64,000 nt of DNA from Tolypothrix sp. PCC 7712. GTDB taxonomy: Bacteria > Cyanobacteriota > Cyanobacteriia > Cyanobacteriales > Nostocaceae. A model generated the notes under the pieces. The model ran no database searches and was not told the DNA's origin. It saw only the letters and a list, made by a program, of their open reading frames with translations. The translations under genes and the position numbers were made by a program. Below, in pieces: positions 17,899-27,997 of this stretch. The first letter of the stretch is position 1. Each line of letters opens with the position of its first letter. The DNA lies in NCBI RefSeq assembly GCF_025860405.1, contig NZ_CP063785.1, forward strand, positions 1,984,001-2,048,000. The letters run 5' to 3'.

Positions 17899-19152
17899 AT
17901 GAGTGCAGAAATTATTTGTGTTGGTACAGAAATGTTGCTGGGAGATATTCTCAACAGCAATGCCCAATTTCTAGCGAAACAATTAGCTCAACTAGGTATT
18001 CCCCATTATTATCAAACAGTAGTAGGAGATAACCCAGAACGGCTAAAACAAGTTATAGAAATTGCGATTTCTAGAGCGCAAATTTTGATTTTTACAGGTG
18101 GTCTTGGCCCCACACCAGATGACCTCACCTGTGAAACCATTGCTGATTTTTTTGGCGTTCCCTTGGTAGAACGTCCTGAAATCATTGAAGATATGGCTGA
18201 GAAATTTGCCCAGCGCGGTCGGGTGATGACTCCTAGTAACCGCAAACAAGCTTTGATTCCTGAAGGTGCAGACATTTTACCGAATCCTACGGGAACAGCA
18301 CCAGGTATTATTTGGCAACCCCGACCCAATGTCACTATTTTGACTTTTCCTGGTGTACCCTCCGAAATGTATCGGATGTGGGAAGAAACCGCAGTACCCT
18401 ATCTCAAAAGCCAAGGCTGGAGCAAAGAAATTATTTACAGCCGGAGTTTGAGGTTCTGGGGAATTGGTGAATCTGCTTTAGCGGAAAAAGTCCCTTCCTA
18501 TTTTAATTTGCTGAACCCGACAGTTGCCCCTTATGCAGGTAACGGAGAAGTGCGGTTAAGAATTTCTGCTAAAGCCCCTTCTGAAGCAGCAGCAGAGGAT
18601 TTAATCGTCCCGGTTGAGAAACAAATTAAAGAAATTGCTGGCTTAGATTTTTACGGTGTTGATCATGAAACTCTAGCTTCAGTAGTTGGTAAGTTGTTGC
18701 TACAGTCAGGTGAAACCTTATCGGTGGCAGAATCCTGCACAGGTGGCGGACTGGGGCAAATGCTGACGGAAATTTCTGGTAGTTCAGAATACTTTTGGGG
18801 TGGGGTAATTTCTTATGACAACTCTGTGAAAGTAGGACTACTGGGAGTTAACCCAGATGATTTAGCTAAAATGGGTGCTGTTAGTGCTACTGTTGCAGAG
18901 CAAATGGCAGTTGGGGTAAAAACTCGCCTTTCTACTACTTGGGGATTGAGTATCACTGGTATTGCAGGCCCTACTGGCGGGACAGATAACAAGCCTGTGG
19001 GTTTGGTTTACGTAGGTTTAGCAGGGCCTAAAGATGAAGTAGCTAGTTTTGAATATCGATTTGGACAAACGCGGACTCGTCCTTTTATTCGCCATGTCAG
19101 TGCTTGTACAGCGTTGGATGTACTGCGACGTAAGTTATTGACGAGGGAGTAG
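17899..19152 (+). CDS. cinA: CinA: competence/damage-inducible protein with NMN deamidase domain
   Basis: The 417-residue protein has two domains. The N-terminal MoaB-like domain (about 1-170) carries IICVGTEMLLGDILNSN and FTGGLGPTPDDLT and in the family has ADP-ribose/nucleotide pyrophosphatase activity. The C-terminal PncC-type domain (about 255-415) carries LSVAESCTGGGLGQMLT and ITGIAGPTGG and deamidates nicotinamide mononucleotide in pyridine nucleotide recycling. Both are complete. The ATG is at 17899. The 136-base gap upstream is AT-rich with no visible terminator, so co-transcription with the WecA-type gene is possible. Confidence 0.95.
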   Translation: MSAEIICVGTEMLLGDILNSNAQFLAKQLAQLGIPHYYQTVVGDNPERLKQVIEIAISRAQILIFTGGLGPTPDDLTCETIADFFGVPLVERPEIIEDMAEKFAQRGRVMTPSNRKQALIPEGADILPNPTGTAPGIIWQPRPNVTILTFPGVPSEMYRMWEETAVPYLKSQGWSKEIIYSRSLRFWGIGESALAEKVPSYFNLLNPTVAPYAGNGEVRLRISAKAPSEAAAEDLIVPVEKQIKEIAGLDFYGVDHETLASVVGKLLLQSGETLSVAESCTGGGLGQMLTEISGSSEYFWGGVISYDNSVKVGLLGVNPDDLAKMGAVSATVAEQMAVGVKTRLSTTWGLSITGIAGPTGGTDNKPVGLVYVGLAGPKDEVASFEYRFGQTRTRPFIRHVSACTALDVLRRKLLTRE

Positions 19153-19217
19153 TAATAGTATTTCTGTATATTGATTTACTCTTGCTCAATAATAAATTTC
19201 ATTGATAATTGCGGCAA

Positions 19218-19241
19218 ACTCCATCTCTTTATAGATGGAGT
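19218..19241. terminator. Hairpin between convergent cinA and hydrolase genes
   Basis: The arms ACTCCATCT and AGATGGAGT form a perfect 9-bp stem with loop CTTTAT in the 132-base gap between the two stop codons. The T run is weak on both sides, so the terminator call is moderate. Confidence 0.55.
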
Positions 19242-19284
19242 GATTAATAAATCAGGCAGAAATAAGGAAAATTTAGTTTAACAG

Positions 19285-20268
19285 CTATTTTCTCTCAAAT
19301 AATGCTATTAAAGGGTTATGAGATATTAAATATTGATTGAGATTATCGAGGGCTATTTGTTGATAAGAAACATGAGCATCAATGAATAAACCAATTGTTT
19401 CTGCTATCAAATTTCGCAGTTGCTCTTCAGGTTGAGTTGCTGGAAAATCTAACAAAGGTATAGCAGTGCTGGAATCAAAGGGATAGGCAATAGAAAAATG
19501 GTTGGCACCCTCTAAAAGAAGTAAATAATTATCTCCTCTATGACTAGAGATTGCTTCTTTGAAAGTTCTAACTATTGGAGTTGTTGGATCTTCCCAATTA
19601 ACTCCATAACGATGGCTGCTTTGAAAAATTACGCCATCACAAGTGCCGCCAATTAACATTAGTGGTACAGCATTAGGCAAGGGTAAGATTGTGCCGGATG
19701 GATATCCTATCTGTACACCTGCTGCGGTATGAGCACCATAGGCAAAAGCCGCTACCACTTGGGGAAAAAACTGTGGATTTGCACTTTCGATTGCAACTCT
19801 ACCCCCAGCAGAATGACCTCCTAAAATAATATGCTGTAAATCAAGTAATCCAGCTAGGACACCCTCTGATTGTAAACGCTCTAATTCGGCTAGTAATGTT
19901 GATAAAGCTGAGGCTGTTGGCCCTGAACCATAGGTGTTTGGAGTCAACATTTTAATATCAACACCTGGGGTTAAAGACACCATTCCCGGTAAATTTTGGG
20001 CAACCCATGAAAATGTCACAACTACAAGCCCACGTTCCGCCAATTTAACAGCAAGCCATTGATACATTTCAGGGACACAGTTGATGCCGTTAAAAAAAAT
20101 CACTACTTTAAAGGGAGCCAGTTGAGAATCAGCAGGAACAATATCCATATCTTGTTCCTGATTACTACCTGACATTTGACCTGGATAGAAAACTTTCAAG
20201 TGAATGGTGTCATATGGGGGGAAAGCATCTTCAACTTTGGTAGCGTGGAAAAATGCTCGAACGCTCAT
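19285..20268 (-). CDS. Alpha/beta hydrolase (dienelactone hydrolase/chlorophyllase-like)
   Basis: The 327-residue soluble protein has an alpha/beta-hydrolase core. The oxyanion-side strand is VVIFFNGINCVPEMYQWLA (about 54-72), the nucleophile elbow is GGHSAGG (Ser about 153), the acid lies near LIGGTCDGV (about 206-214), and the histidine is in EGANHFS (about 257-263). The triad order is intact. The N-terminus and overall size resemble chlorophyllase-like and PAF-acetylhydrolase-like hydrolases; activity on chlorophyll is only a possibility. It is followed upstream by a methyltransferase in the same orientation (52 bases apart), with hemH divergent. The ATG is at 20266-20268. Confidence 0.75.
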   Translation of the reverse strand: MSVRAFFHATKVEDAFPPYDTIHLKVFYPGQMSGSNQEQDMDIVPADSQLAPFKVVIFFNGINCVPEMYQWLAVKLAERGLVVVTFSWVAQNLPGMVSLTPGVDIKMLTPNTYGSGPTASALSTLLAELERLQSEGVLAGLLDLQHIILGGHSAGGRVAIESANPQFFPQVVAAFAYGAHTAAGVQIGYPSGTILPLPNAVPLMLIGGTCDGVIFQSSHRYGVNWEDPTTPIVRTFKEAISSHRGDNYLLLLEGANHFSIAYPFDSSTAIPLLDFPATQPEEQLRNLIAETIGLFIDAHVSYQQIALDNLNQYLISHNPLIALFERK

Positions 20269-20320
20269 ACCCTAAAAATTTGAGTTATTTCGGTTTAGTT
20301 AATTTTAGCGAAATATGATC

Positions 20321-20947
20321 TCATGGTTTTTTAGCTTGAATTACTTGTAAACTTCCACCTGCATATAAAGTTGTTTTACTAACTTCAAAGCCAATTTCTG
20401 TTAACAATTTTGGTAAATCTGTCTTGATTAATTGCCAGGCTGTTTCTGTCTCAAACAATAGCAAAAACAGTGATACCCCAGGCCAAAATATGGGATTGGT
20501 GGGAGCGTGAAAATCTACCAATGTAAACACACCCCCTGGTTTCAAAACTCGATAAACCTCACTAATAATTTGTCGCAATTGCTGAGGTTCCATTTCGTGT
20601 AATGCCACACTTGTATGCACTACATCAAATTCACCATCTGCAAAGGGCATATTTTCTGCAAATGCTTCCACATAGGAGGCGCTAGGTACATTTTGCCTCG
20701 CCCGCTTCAAAGATAAGGGAGATGCATCCAGCCCCGTTACGTTTTGTGAAAGTTTCACTAAAAATTGTGTAGCTTGGCCACTACCGCAACATAAATCTAA
20801 ACTCTTGCTGTCTGAGGAAATGGTTAAGCCTTGCAAAGCTAGTTGCCGAAACCGACTTTCACCGCCTACACTTAACGCCGCTAAACCAGATATGCCGTCA
20901 TATAACCACTGATAACGATAACTCCAGTCTCTTAAAATTGTTGCCAT
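20321..20947 (-). CDS. Class I SAM-dependent methyltransferase (UbiE-like)
   Basis: The 208-residue protein shows the Rossmann methyltransferase motifs: motif I SLDLCCGSGQATQFL (about 49-63), motif II VTGLDASPLSLKRARQN (about 70-86), motif III-like FDVVHTSVALHEM (about 107-119) and the post-III VLKPGGVFTLVDFH (about 134-147). It resembles the UbiE/MenG group that methylates quinones, but lacks a diagnostic feature beyond the fold, so the substrate is unknown. It is divergent from hemH with a 93-base gap, and 52 bases upstream of the alpha/beta hydrolase, so the two minus-strand genes probably form an operon. Confidence 0.82.
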   Translation of the reverse strand: MATILRDWSYRYQWLYDGISGLAALSVGGESRFRQLALQGLTISSDSKSLDLCCGSGQATQFLVKLSQNVTGLDASPLSLKRARQNVPSASYVEAFAENMPFADGEFDVVHTSVALHEMEPQQLRQIISEVYRVLKPGGVFTLVDFHAPTNPIFWPGVSLFLLLFETETAWQLIKTDLPKLLTEIGFEVSKTTLYAGGSLQVIQAKKP

Positions 20948-21040
20948 GACATTATTGAGTCCTATTAACCTTTATATTTAATAAAGATATATTGTTAACA
21001 TTAGTAAAAAAACTGAAAGGGTTAGGGGAAAGTAACTGCT

Positions 21041-22204
21041 ATGGGTCGTGTAGGCGTTTTATTACTCAATCTCGGTGGGCCAGATAAGTTAGAAGATGTT
21101 GGGCCATTTTTGTTTAACCTGTTTTCTGATCCAGAAATTATTCGCCTACCATTTCGTTGGTTGCAAAAACCCCTAGCTTGGTTTATTGCTTCACGACGTA
21201 CAAAAACATCACAAGAAAACTACAAGCACATTGGTGGTGGTTCGCCACTGCGACGCATTACAGAAGCGCAAGGAGAAGCGCTAAGAGAACAATTGAGAGA
21301 GTTAGGGCAAGAAGCCAAGATATATTTAGGAATGCGCTATTGGCATCCCTATACTGAAGAAGCGATCGCTCAACTAGCTCAAGATCAGATTGAACAGTTG
21401 GTTATCTTACCCCTATACCCACAATTTTCTATTAGTACCAGTGGTTCTAGCTTCCGACTCCTAGAAAAACTCTGGCAAGAAAATCCCAAAATTCAACCTC
21501 TGGAATACACTGTTATTCCTTCTTGGTATAAACGACAGGGCTATCTGCAAGCAATGGCAGAACTCATCGCCCAAGAACTCGATCAATATCCTAATCCTAA
21601 TGATGTTCATATCTTCTTCAGCGCTCATGGCGTACCGAAAAGCTACGTTGAAGAAGCAGGTGATCCCTATCAGCAAGAAATTGAGGAATGTACTGTTCTG
21701 ATTATGCGTACCCTCAATCGTCCTAATGCTCATACCTTAGCGTATCAAAGTCGTGTTGGCCCTGTAGAGTGGCTGCAACCCTACACTGAAGATGCGCTGA
21801 AAGAATTAGGAGAAAAAGGTGTTAAAGATTTAGTTGTCGTACCTATCAGTTTTGTCTCAGAACATATTGAGACATTGCAGGAAATTGATATTGAGTATCG
21901 CGAAATAGCTGAAGAGGCTGGAATTAACAACTTCCGGCGTGTACCTGCTCCTAATACCCATCCAGTTTTTATTAAAGCATTAGCAGATTTGGTGATTGAT
22001 TCGCTAAAGCAGCCTAGCTTGAAGCTATCACAAGTCACCCAAATGAAGAAGAAGGTGAAAATGTATCCCCAAGAGCGTTGGGAATGGGGGATTACCACCA
22101 GCGCCGAAGTCTGGAATGGTCGAATTGCCATGCTTGGCTTTATTGCTCTGATTATTGAGCTAGTCACTGGTCGGGGATTGCTGCACATGATTGGCTTGTT
22201 GTAA
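21041..22204 (+). CDS. hemH: Ferrochelatase with C-terminal chlorophyll-binding (CAB/Hlip) segment
   Basis: The 387-residue enzyme inserts Fe2+ into protoporphyrin IX, the last step of haem synthesis. The ferrochelatase core spans about 1-320: [11 protein letters not shown] at the start, [14 protein letters not shown], the active-site histidine in FFSAHGVP (about 191-198), and [20 protein letters not shown] with the conserved acid residues (about 269-288). A linker leads to a C-terminal membrane helix with [12 protein letters not shown] (about 358-369), the ExxNxR chlorophyll-binding motif of Hlip/CAB proteins. This fusion is known from cyanobacteria and plastids and ties haem synthesis to the photosynthetic membrane. 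The ATG is at 21041. Confidence 0.97.
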   Translation: MGRVGVLLLNLGGPDKLEDVGPFLFNLFSDPEIIRLPFRWLQKPLAWFIASRRTKTSQENYKHIGGGSPLRRITEAQGEALREQLRELGQEAKIYLGMRYWHPYTEEAIAQLAQDQIEQLVILPLYPQFSISTSGSSFRLLEKLWQENPKIQPLEYTVIPSWYKRQGYLQAMAELIAQELDQYPNPNDVHIFFSAHGVPKSYVEEAGDPYQQEIEECTVLIMRTLNRPNAHTLAYQSRVGPVEWLQPYTEDALKELGEKGVKDLVVVPISFVSEHIETLQEIDIEYREIAEEAGINNFRRVPAPNTHPVFIKALADLVIDSLKQPSLKLSQVTQMKKKVKMYPQERWEWGITTSAEVWNGRIAMLGFIALIIELVTGRGLLHMIGLL

Positions 22205-22283
22205 CTTCTACGCAGACTAACAACGGAACAGAGTGTTATTGAAAGAGTCGAGTCATTTATCAAGCTTGAGGTGCAAACCTAAA

Positions 22284-23336
22284 ATGACTCTCAACCAAAT
22301 TCCTGGGAAAGCACTCACAATATGGATTCTTATTTTAGTAACTACTGCTGTTTCCGGTTGCACTGCATTTAGTTCCAGAACTCAGGACTTAACTACCCAA
22401 TCTGCGCCAAATAGTCAACCACTCCGCAAGCTCTCAACAGAGTCAGATTCGGGTTATTCGGTTGCTTATTCTCCAGAAGTATCTAGGGCGAAAAATCCTG
22501 TAGGTGCTGTTGTTGCTAGTGCTGGTGCTAAAACCGTTAAACTTTGGAATCCCAGCACGGGAAAACTCATCCGTACATTTAACGGACAGGCTTGGGCTGT
22601 TGAATTTAGCCCAGATGGTCAGATTCTTGCTAGTGGTAGTCAAAATGGAAATCTTAATCTCTGGAATGTTAGTACTGGGGAACTTACCCGTACTCTCAAG
22701 CATTCAGAACCTGTAATTGATGTAGCCTTTAGTCCCGATGGGCAGACACTAGCTAGTGGTCTTGACCAGGGCGCTAATATTAGGCTGTGGAACTGGCGCA
22801 CTGGCAAAATTATTCCCATCCCTGAGGACTCGAACGCTTCTGCAAAGGGATTTGATAATTTCAAATCTGTACCTATAGCTTTTAGCCCAGATGGTCAGGA
22901 ATTGTTTGCTCGAAGTGGTTCAGGTAGTACTAGTCAGTTGTGGAATATCAGTACTGGTAAAGTTATCCGCAGTTGTGATGCTAAATCATTGATTAATGAT
23001 GTCGCTATCAGCCCAGATGGAAAAACCTTGGCTACTGGCGTTCGTGACAAAGCTATTAAGTTGTGGGATGTTAATTCTGGCAAACTCATCTACACTTTGA
23101 CAGGTCATACAGCTGAAGTGAGATCCGTTGCTTTCAGTCCAGATGGAAAAAGTCTTGCTAGTGGTAGTCAAGACGGTACCATCAAGCTATGGAATATTAG
23201 CACAGGCAAACTGATCGGTACTTTAACTACCCAAAAAGAACAAGTTTGGTCTGTCGCTTTCAATCCTGATGGCAAAACTCTTGCTAGTGCCAGTCAGGAT
23301 GGCATTATTAATATTTGGCAGTTATTACCAAAATAA
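22284..23336 (+). CDS. WD40-repeat lipoprotein
   Basis: The 350-residue protein starts with a signal peptide and a lipobox (TTAVSGC, Cys about 26), so it should be lipid-anchored outside the cytoplasm. After a linker of about 35 residues comes a WD40 propeller of about seven blades: LWNPSTGKL, LWNVSTGEL, LWNWRTGKI, LWNISTGKV, LWDVNSGKL, LWNISTGKL and a final IWQLLPK. FSPDGQ/FSPDGK turns recur. WD40 propellers are interaction platforms; the partner is unknown. I chose the ATG at 22284 because it puts the signal peptide at the N-terminus and has GAGGT upstream. It lies 80 bases after hemH on the same strand. Confidence 0.88.
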   Translation: MTLNQIPGKALTIWILILVTTAVSGCTAFSSRTQDLTTQSAPNSQPLRKLSTESDSGYSVAYSPEVSRAKNPVGAVVASAGAKTVKLWNPSTGKLIRTFNGQAWAVEFSPDGQILASGSQNGNLNLWNVSTGELTRTLKHSEPVIDVAFSPDGQTLASGLDQGANIRLWNWRTGKIIPIPEDSNASAKGFDNFKSVPIAFSPDGQELFARSGSGSTSQLWNISTGKVIRSCDAKSLINDVAISPDGKTLATGVRDKAIKLWDVNSGKLIYTLTGHTAEVRSVAFSPDGKSLASGSQDGTIKLWNISTGKLIGTLTTQKEQVWSVAFNPDGKTLASASQDGIINIWQLLPK

Positions 23337-23339
23337 CCC

Positions 23340-23903
23340 TTAATACCTTGCTTCTGAACGTTGACGGCGATATTGCCAATACCAGTCATACCATTGCTTG
23401 GCGCTATGAATTGCAAACCAGAGCAGGGCAAAAGTAATTAATCCTCCAGGCCAAGGAGCATTAAAGGCAAATAGTACTAAAGCAACGCATAAAAAATCTT
23501 GTAGAAAGACTGCCCACAACGGTAAGCCACGCAAGCGATAAAACCAACCGACTTGCACCAGTTGAAATACCAAAGCCAACAAACCGCCAATACAAGCCAT
23601 TAGCCAATTTGGGGCAGTTGTTGTGGAAGATACTGCTAACCCCATAATTGCGCCCACAATGGGGGACAATAATAACTCAAATATTTGTAGTACTCTCTGC
23701 CCCAAACGCTTTTTAGAAGCAAATAGCTCGAGCAAAGACCAAATGCTAAAGAAGCCTAGCAACACTGATGGCGAAATGTGAGCCAAAAGCGGAACTTTTG
23801 ACCACAATTGACCTCCGTGCAACAATCCGATAATCAGTAAGGGTATACCAATTCTGATTCCTGCAGCCGCCGAAGCAGAAAGTGTGGCTAGGATATCAAT
23901 CAT
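23340..23903 (-). CDS. DUF4126 family membrane protein
   Basis: The protein of about 187 residues has four to five hydrophobic segments and the DUF4126 N-terminus (LSASAAAGIRIGIPLLIIGL), with LLGFFSIWSLLELFASKK and LLSPIVGAIMGLAVS following. The family has no established function. The first ATG is at 23901-23903; a TTG four codons upstream is an alternative. The C-terminus is positively charged (YRRQRSEARY), consistent with a cytoplasmic tail. It is convergent with the WD40 gene; their stop codons are only 3 bases apart. Confidence 0.8.
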   Translation of the reverse strand: MIDILATLSASAAAGIRIGIPLLIIGLLHGGQLWSKVPLLAHISPSVLLGFFSIWSLLELFASKKRLGQRVLQIFELLLSPIVGAIMGLAVSSTTTAPNWLMACIGGLLALVFQLVQVGWFYRLRGLPLWAVFLQDFLCVALVLFAFNAPWPGGLITFALLWFAIHSAKQWYDWYWQYRRQRSEARY

Positions 23904-24039
23904 TAGTGCATTCAAAGTACTACTAAATAGCTTGATAGTTATTAATTATACTTGTGAAAAAATTAATCAACAGTTAGAGATTAAATAATCTCAGTATACG
24001 GATTATATAATATTTTACAAAAAATTTATCCGTTTTGGG

Positions 24040-24152
24040 GACTGGGGGCAGGGGGCAGGGGAGATGAGGGAGATGAGGGAGATGAGGGAGACAATGCCAA
24101 ATGAACAATAAACACCCAATTACCCATGCCCTATGCCCCATGCCCTATGCCC
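24040..24152. repeat. Composite short-repeat block downstream of purB
   Basis: G-rich GGGGGCA units (about 24039-24060) lead into three to four GAGATGAGG nonamers (24061-24091), then an A/C-rich spacer and CCCTATG/CCCCATG heptamers (about 24126-24152). The order of elements is the same as at 1222-1402. Confidence 0.75.
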
Positions 24153-24157
24153 AATTC

Positions 24158-25453
24158 TTAAATCCCTAACCGTTGATAAACCTGTTCTAAATGACGCAGG
24201 TGTTGTTGGGGGTCAAAACAAAACTCAATTTCTGCTGGCGATAATTTTTGAGTTACACGTGGGTCTTTAGTAATTAAATCGTGGAAATTGCCTTCTGGTT
24301 TGTTCCAAGCTGTGTGGGCATTTTCTTGCACGATCGCATAGGCTTCTTCGCGGTTGGTTCCTTTTTCTACTAAAGCTAGTAGCACTTTTTGGCTAAATAC
24401 TACACCTCCATAGCAGTTGAGATTGCGTTGCATATTCTCGGGATATACCAAGAGGTTAGTTACCAAATCGGTGATTTCTTTAATCATAAAGTGGGTCAAA
24501 ATGCAAGCATCTGGCAAAATTACCCGTTCTACAGAACTGTGCGAAATATCTCGTTCATGCCAGAGGGCGATATCTTCTAAAGCAGCACCCGCATGACTTC
24601 TGACTAGTCTAGCCATCCCTGTTAGCCGTTCGGAACGGATGGGATTACGTTTGTGCGGCATAGCTGATGAACCTTTTTGCCCTTTGGCGAAAAATTCTTC
24701 AACTTCGAGAACATCTGTTTTTTGCAGATTACGAATTTCGACAGCAAAGCGTTCAATAGATGCGGCAACTAAAGCTAATTGCTGCACATAATCAGCGTGG
24801 ATATCGCGGGAAATGACTTGTGTAGAAGCAGTATCAGGTTTCAGTCCCAGTTTTTGACAAGCGATCGCTTCTACACGTGGTTCAATATTGGCATAGGTTC
24901 CTACTGCACCAGAAATTTTACCCACAGCAATTGTTTTGCGGAGAGTTTGCAATCTTTCTTGGTGTCGCAATACTTCTGCTAACCACCCAGCTAACTTAAA
25001 TCCAAAGGTGATGGGTTCAGCATGAATGCCATGAGAACGCCCAATCATCACAGTATTGCGATGTTCTTTTGCCTTTTTACGAATCGCCTGAATTAAATCT
25101 TCCAGGCGCTGTAAAATCACATCCAAACTTGCTATCAATTGCAATGCTAAAGCTGTATCTAGCACATCAGAACTAGTTAAACCCAGGTGAATATAACGCC
25201 CAGCATCACCAACATATTCATTGACATTTGTTAAAAAGGCGATGACATCGTGGCGGACTTCAGCTTCAATTTCTAGCACCCGCTTTGGGTCAAAATTCGC
25301 CTTTGCTTTAATCTCTTCAACTGCCTGAGATGGGATGTAACCAAGTTCAGCCTGTGCCTCACAAACAGCAATTTCTACTTGCAACCAAGTTTTTAGTTTA
25401 TAGGCTTCACTCCAAATATTACCCATTTCGGGCAAAGTATAACGCTCAATCAC
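24158..25453 (-). CDS. purB: Adenylosuccinate lyase
   Basis: The 431-residue enzyme works twice in purine synthesis, releasing fumarate from SAICAR and from adenylosuccinate. The fumarase/aspartase superfamily signature GSSAMPHKRNP is at about residue 258, LGLTSSDVLDTALALQL at about 90-106, and GRSHGIHAEPITFG at about 135-148. I place the start at GTG (25451-25453), giving (M)IERYTLPEMG, the usual N-terminus; the longer open frame up to 25567 adds 38 residues unlike the family and overlaps the preceding gene. It lies 40 bases after the DUF421 gene on the same strand. Confidence 0.96.
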   Translation of the reverse strand: MIERYTLPEMGNIWSEAYKLKTWLQVEIAVCEAQAELGYIPSQAVEEIKAKANFDPKRVLEIEAEVRHDVIAFLTNVNEYVGDAGRYIHLGLTSSDVLDTALALQLIASLDVILQRLEDLIQAIRKKAKEHRNTVMIGRSHGIHAEPITFGFKLAGWLAEVLRHQERLQTLRKTIAVGKISGAVGTYANIEPRVEAIACQKLGLKPDTASTQVISRDIHADYVQQLALVAASIERFAVEIRNLQKTDVLEVEEFFAKGQKGSSAMPHKRNPIRSERLTGMARLVRSHAGAALEDIALWHERDISHSSVERVILPDACILTHFMIKEITDLVTNLLVYPENMQRNLNCYGGVVFSQKVLLALVEKGTNREEAYAIVQENAHTAWNKPEGNFHDLITKDPRVTQKLSPAEIEFCFDPQQHLRHLEQVYQRLGI

Positions 25454-25493
25454 AGTCCGCCACAGAATACAACCGTCATATTTTACATTTTTA

Positions 25494-26045
25494 TTAGGGC
25501 AGATCGCTTTTTGTTTTAGATTCTTGGTTAGGAACAGAACTAATTTTAGATTCGGATGTAATGACACTAATGCTACCGTCGGCTTCCATATAAGCTAACT
25601 TGACATCAGTCAAAAATTCTACACTTTGTTGGCGTAACTTACTCATTAACTCGTCCTCTGTAATCAGTTCTCGTTCTAAATGCCGATGAATAATCCGACC
25701 ATTTTTTACCAATAACAGTGGAGGGGGATTGAGAAAACGCTGAAACTCCGGAAGTTTGTAACCTAACCAGTTAAGTAAGTAGCTCCAAAAAATTACTGTT
25801 CCTACTAGGATAGCGCCCTCAGTAATAGACGTGTAATTACTGGCCATAGCATTTTGAGCAGCTTCCGCAAATAACACAACTACGAGTAAATCAGTAATTC
25901 CTAGAGTTCCCATTTGTCGGCTGGGAAGCAAGCGTAACACTGAGAATAATGCCAGGTAGACTAATGAGCCACGGATAATTAATTCCAAAATACTAATGCT
26001 TGGAACAAAGATTGCTTGCCAATCAACAAAAAAGAATTTTTCCAT
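25494..26045 (-). CDS. DUF421/YetF family membrane protein
   Basis: The protein of about 183 residues has three N-terminal membrane helices (about 15-95) and a C-terminal soluble domain. Family features include RLLPSRQMGTLGITDLLVVV (about 42-61) and the YetF-type segment PPLLLVKNGRIIHRHLEREL (about 108-127), followed by SVEFLTDVKLAYMEADGSIS. The family has been connected with spore-membrane and stress phenotypes in Bacillus; its biochemical role is unclear. The ATG at 26043-26045 is chosen because upstream codons are not family-like. It probably heads a two-gene unit with purB. Confidence 0.82.
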   Translation of the reverse strand: MEKFFFVDWQAIFVPSISILELIIRGSLVYLALFSVLRLLPSRQMGTLGITDLLVVVLFAEAAQNAMASNYTSITEGAILVGTVIFWSYLLNWLGYKLPEFQRFLNPPPLLLVKNGRIIHRHLERELITEDELMSKLRQQSVEFLTDVKLAYMEADGSISVITSESKISSVPNQESKTKSDLP

Positions 26046-27805
<1,760 letters not shown>

Positions 27806-27894
27806 TTACCCAGTCAGTAGTTCTGCAAAATTAAATTCATGCAGATAGGGAACAGGGGGGAGAAAAAAATAGCATTTAATAATTTTGTTTATTT

Positions 27895-27935
27895 ACTTAT
27901 TGGGCATGGGGCATAGGGCATAGGGCATGGTTGAT
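27895..27935. repeat. GGGCATG/GGGCATA heptamer run
   Basis: Four consecutive units (GGGCATG, GGGCATA, GGGCATA, GGGCATG) at about 27902-27929 lie between the convergent por and hybrid kinase genes. They are the same class as the heptamers at 1222, 15146 and 24126. Confidence 0.75.
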
Positions 27936-27997
27936 TTAATAAGAATTTCTCTATTTGTATCCCTGCCCCCTGCTCCTTGTCCTCCTGCCCCTCTGCC

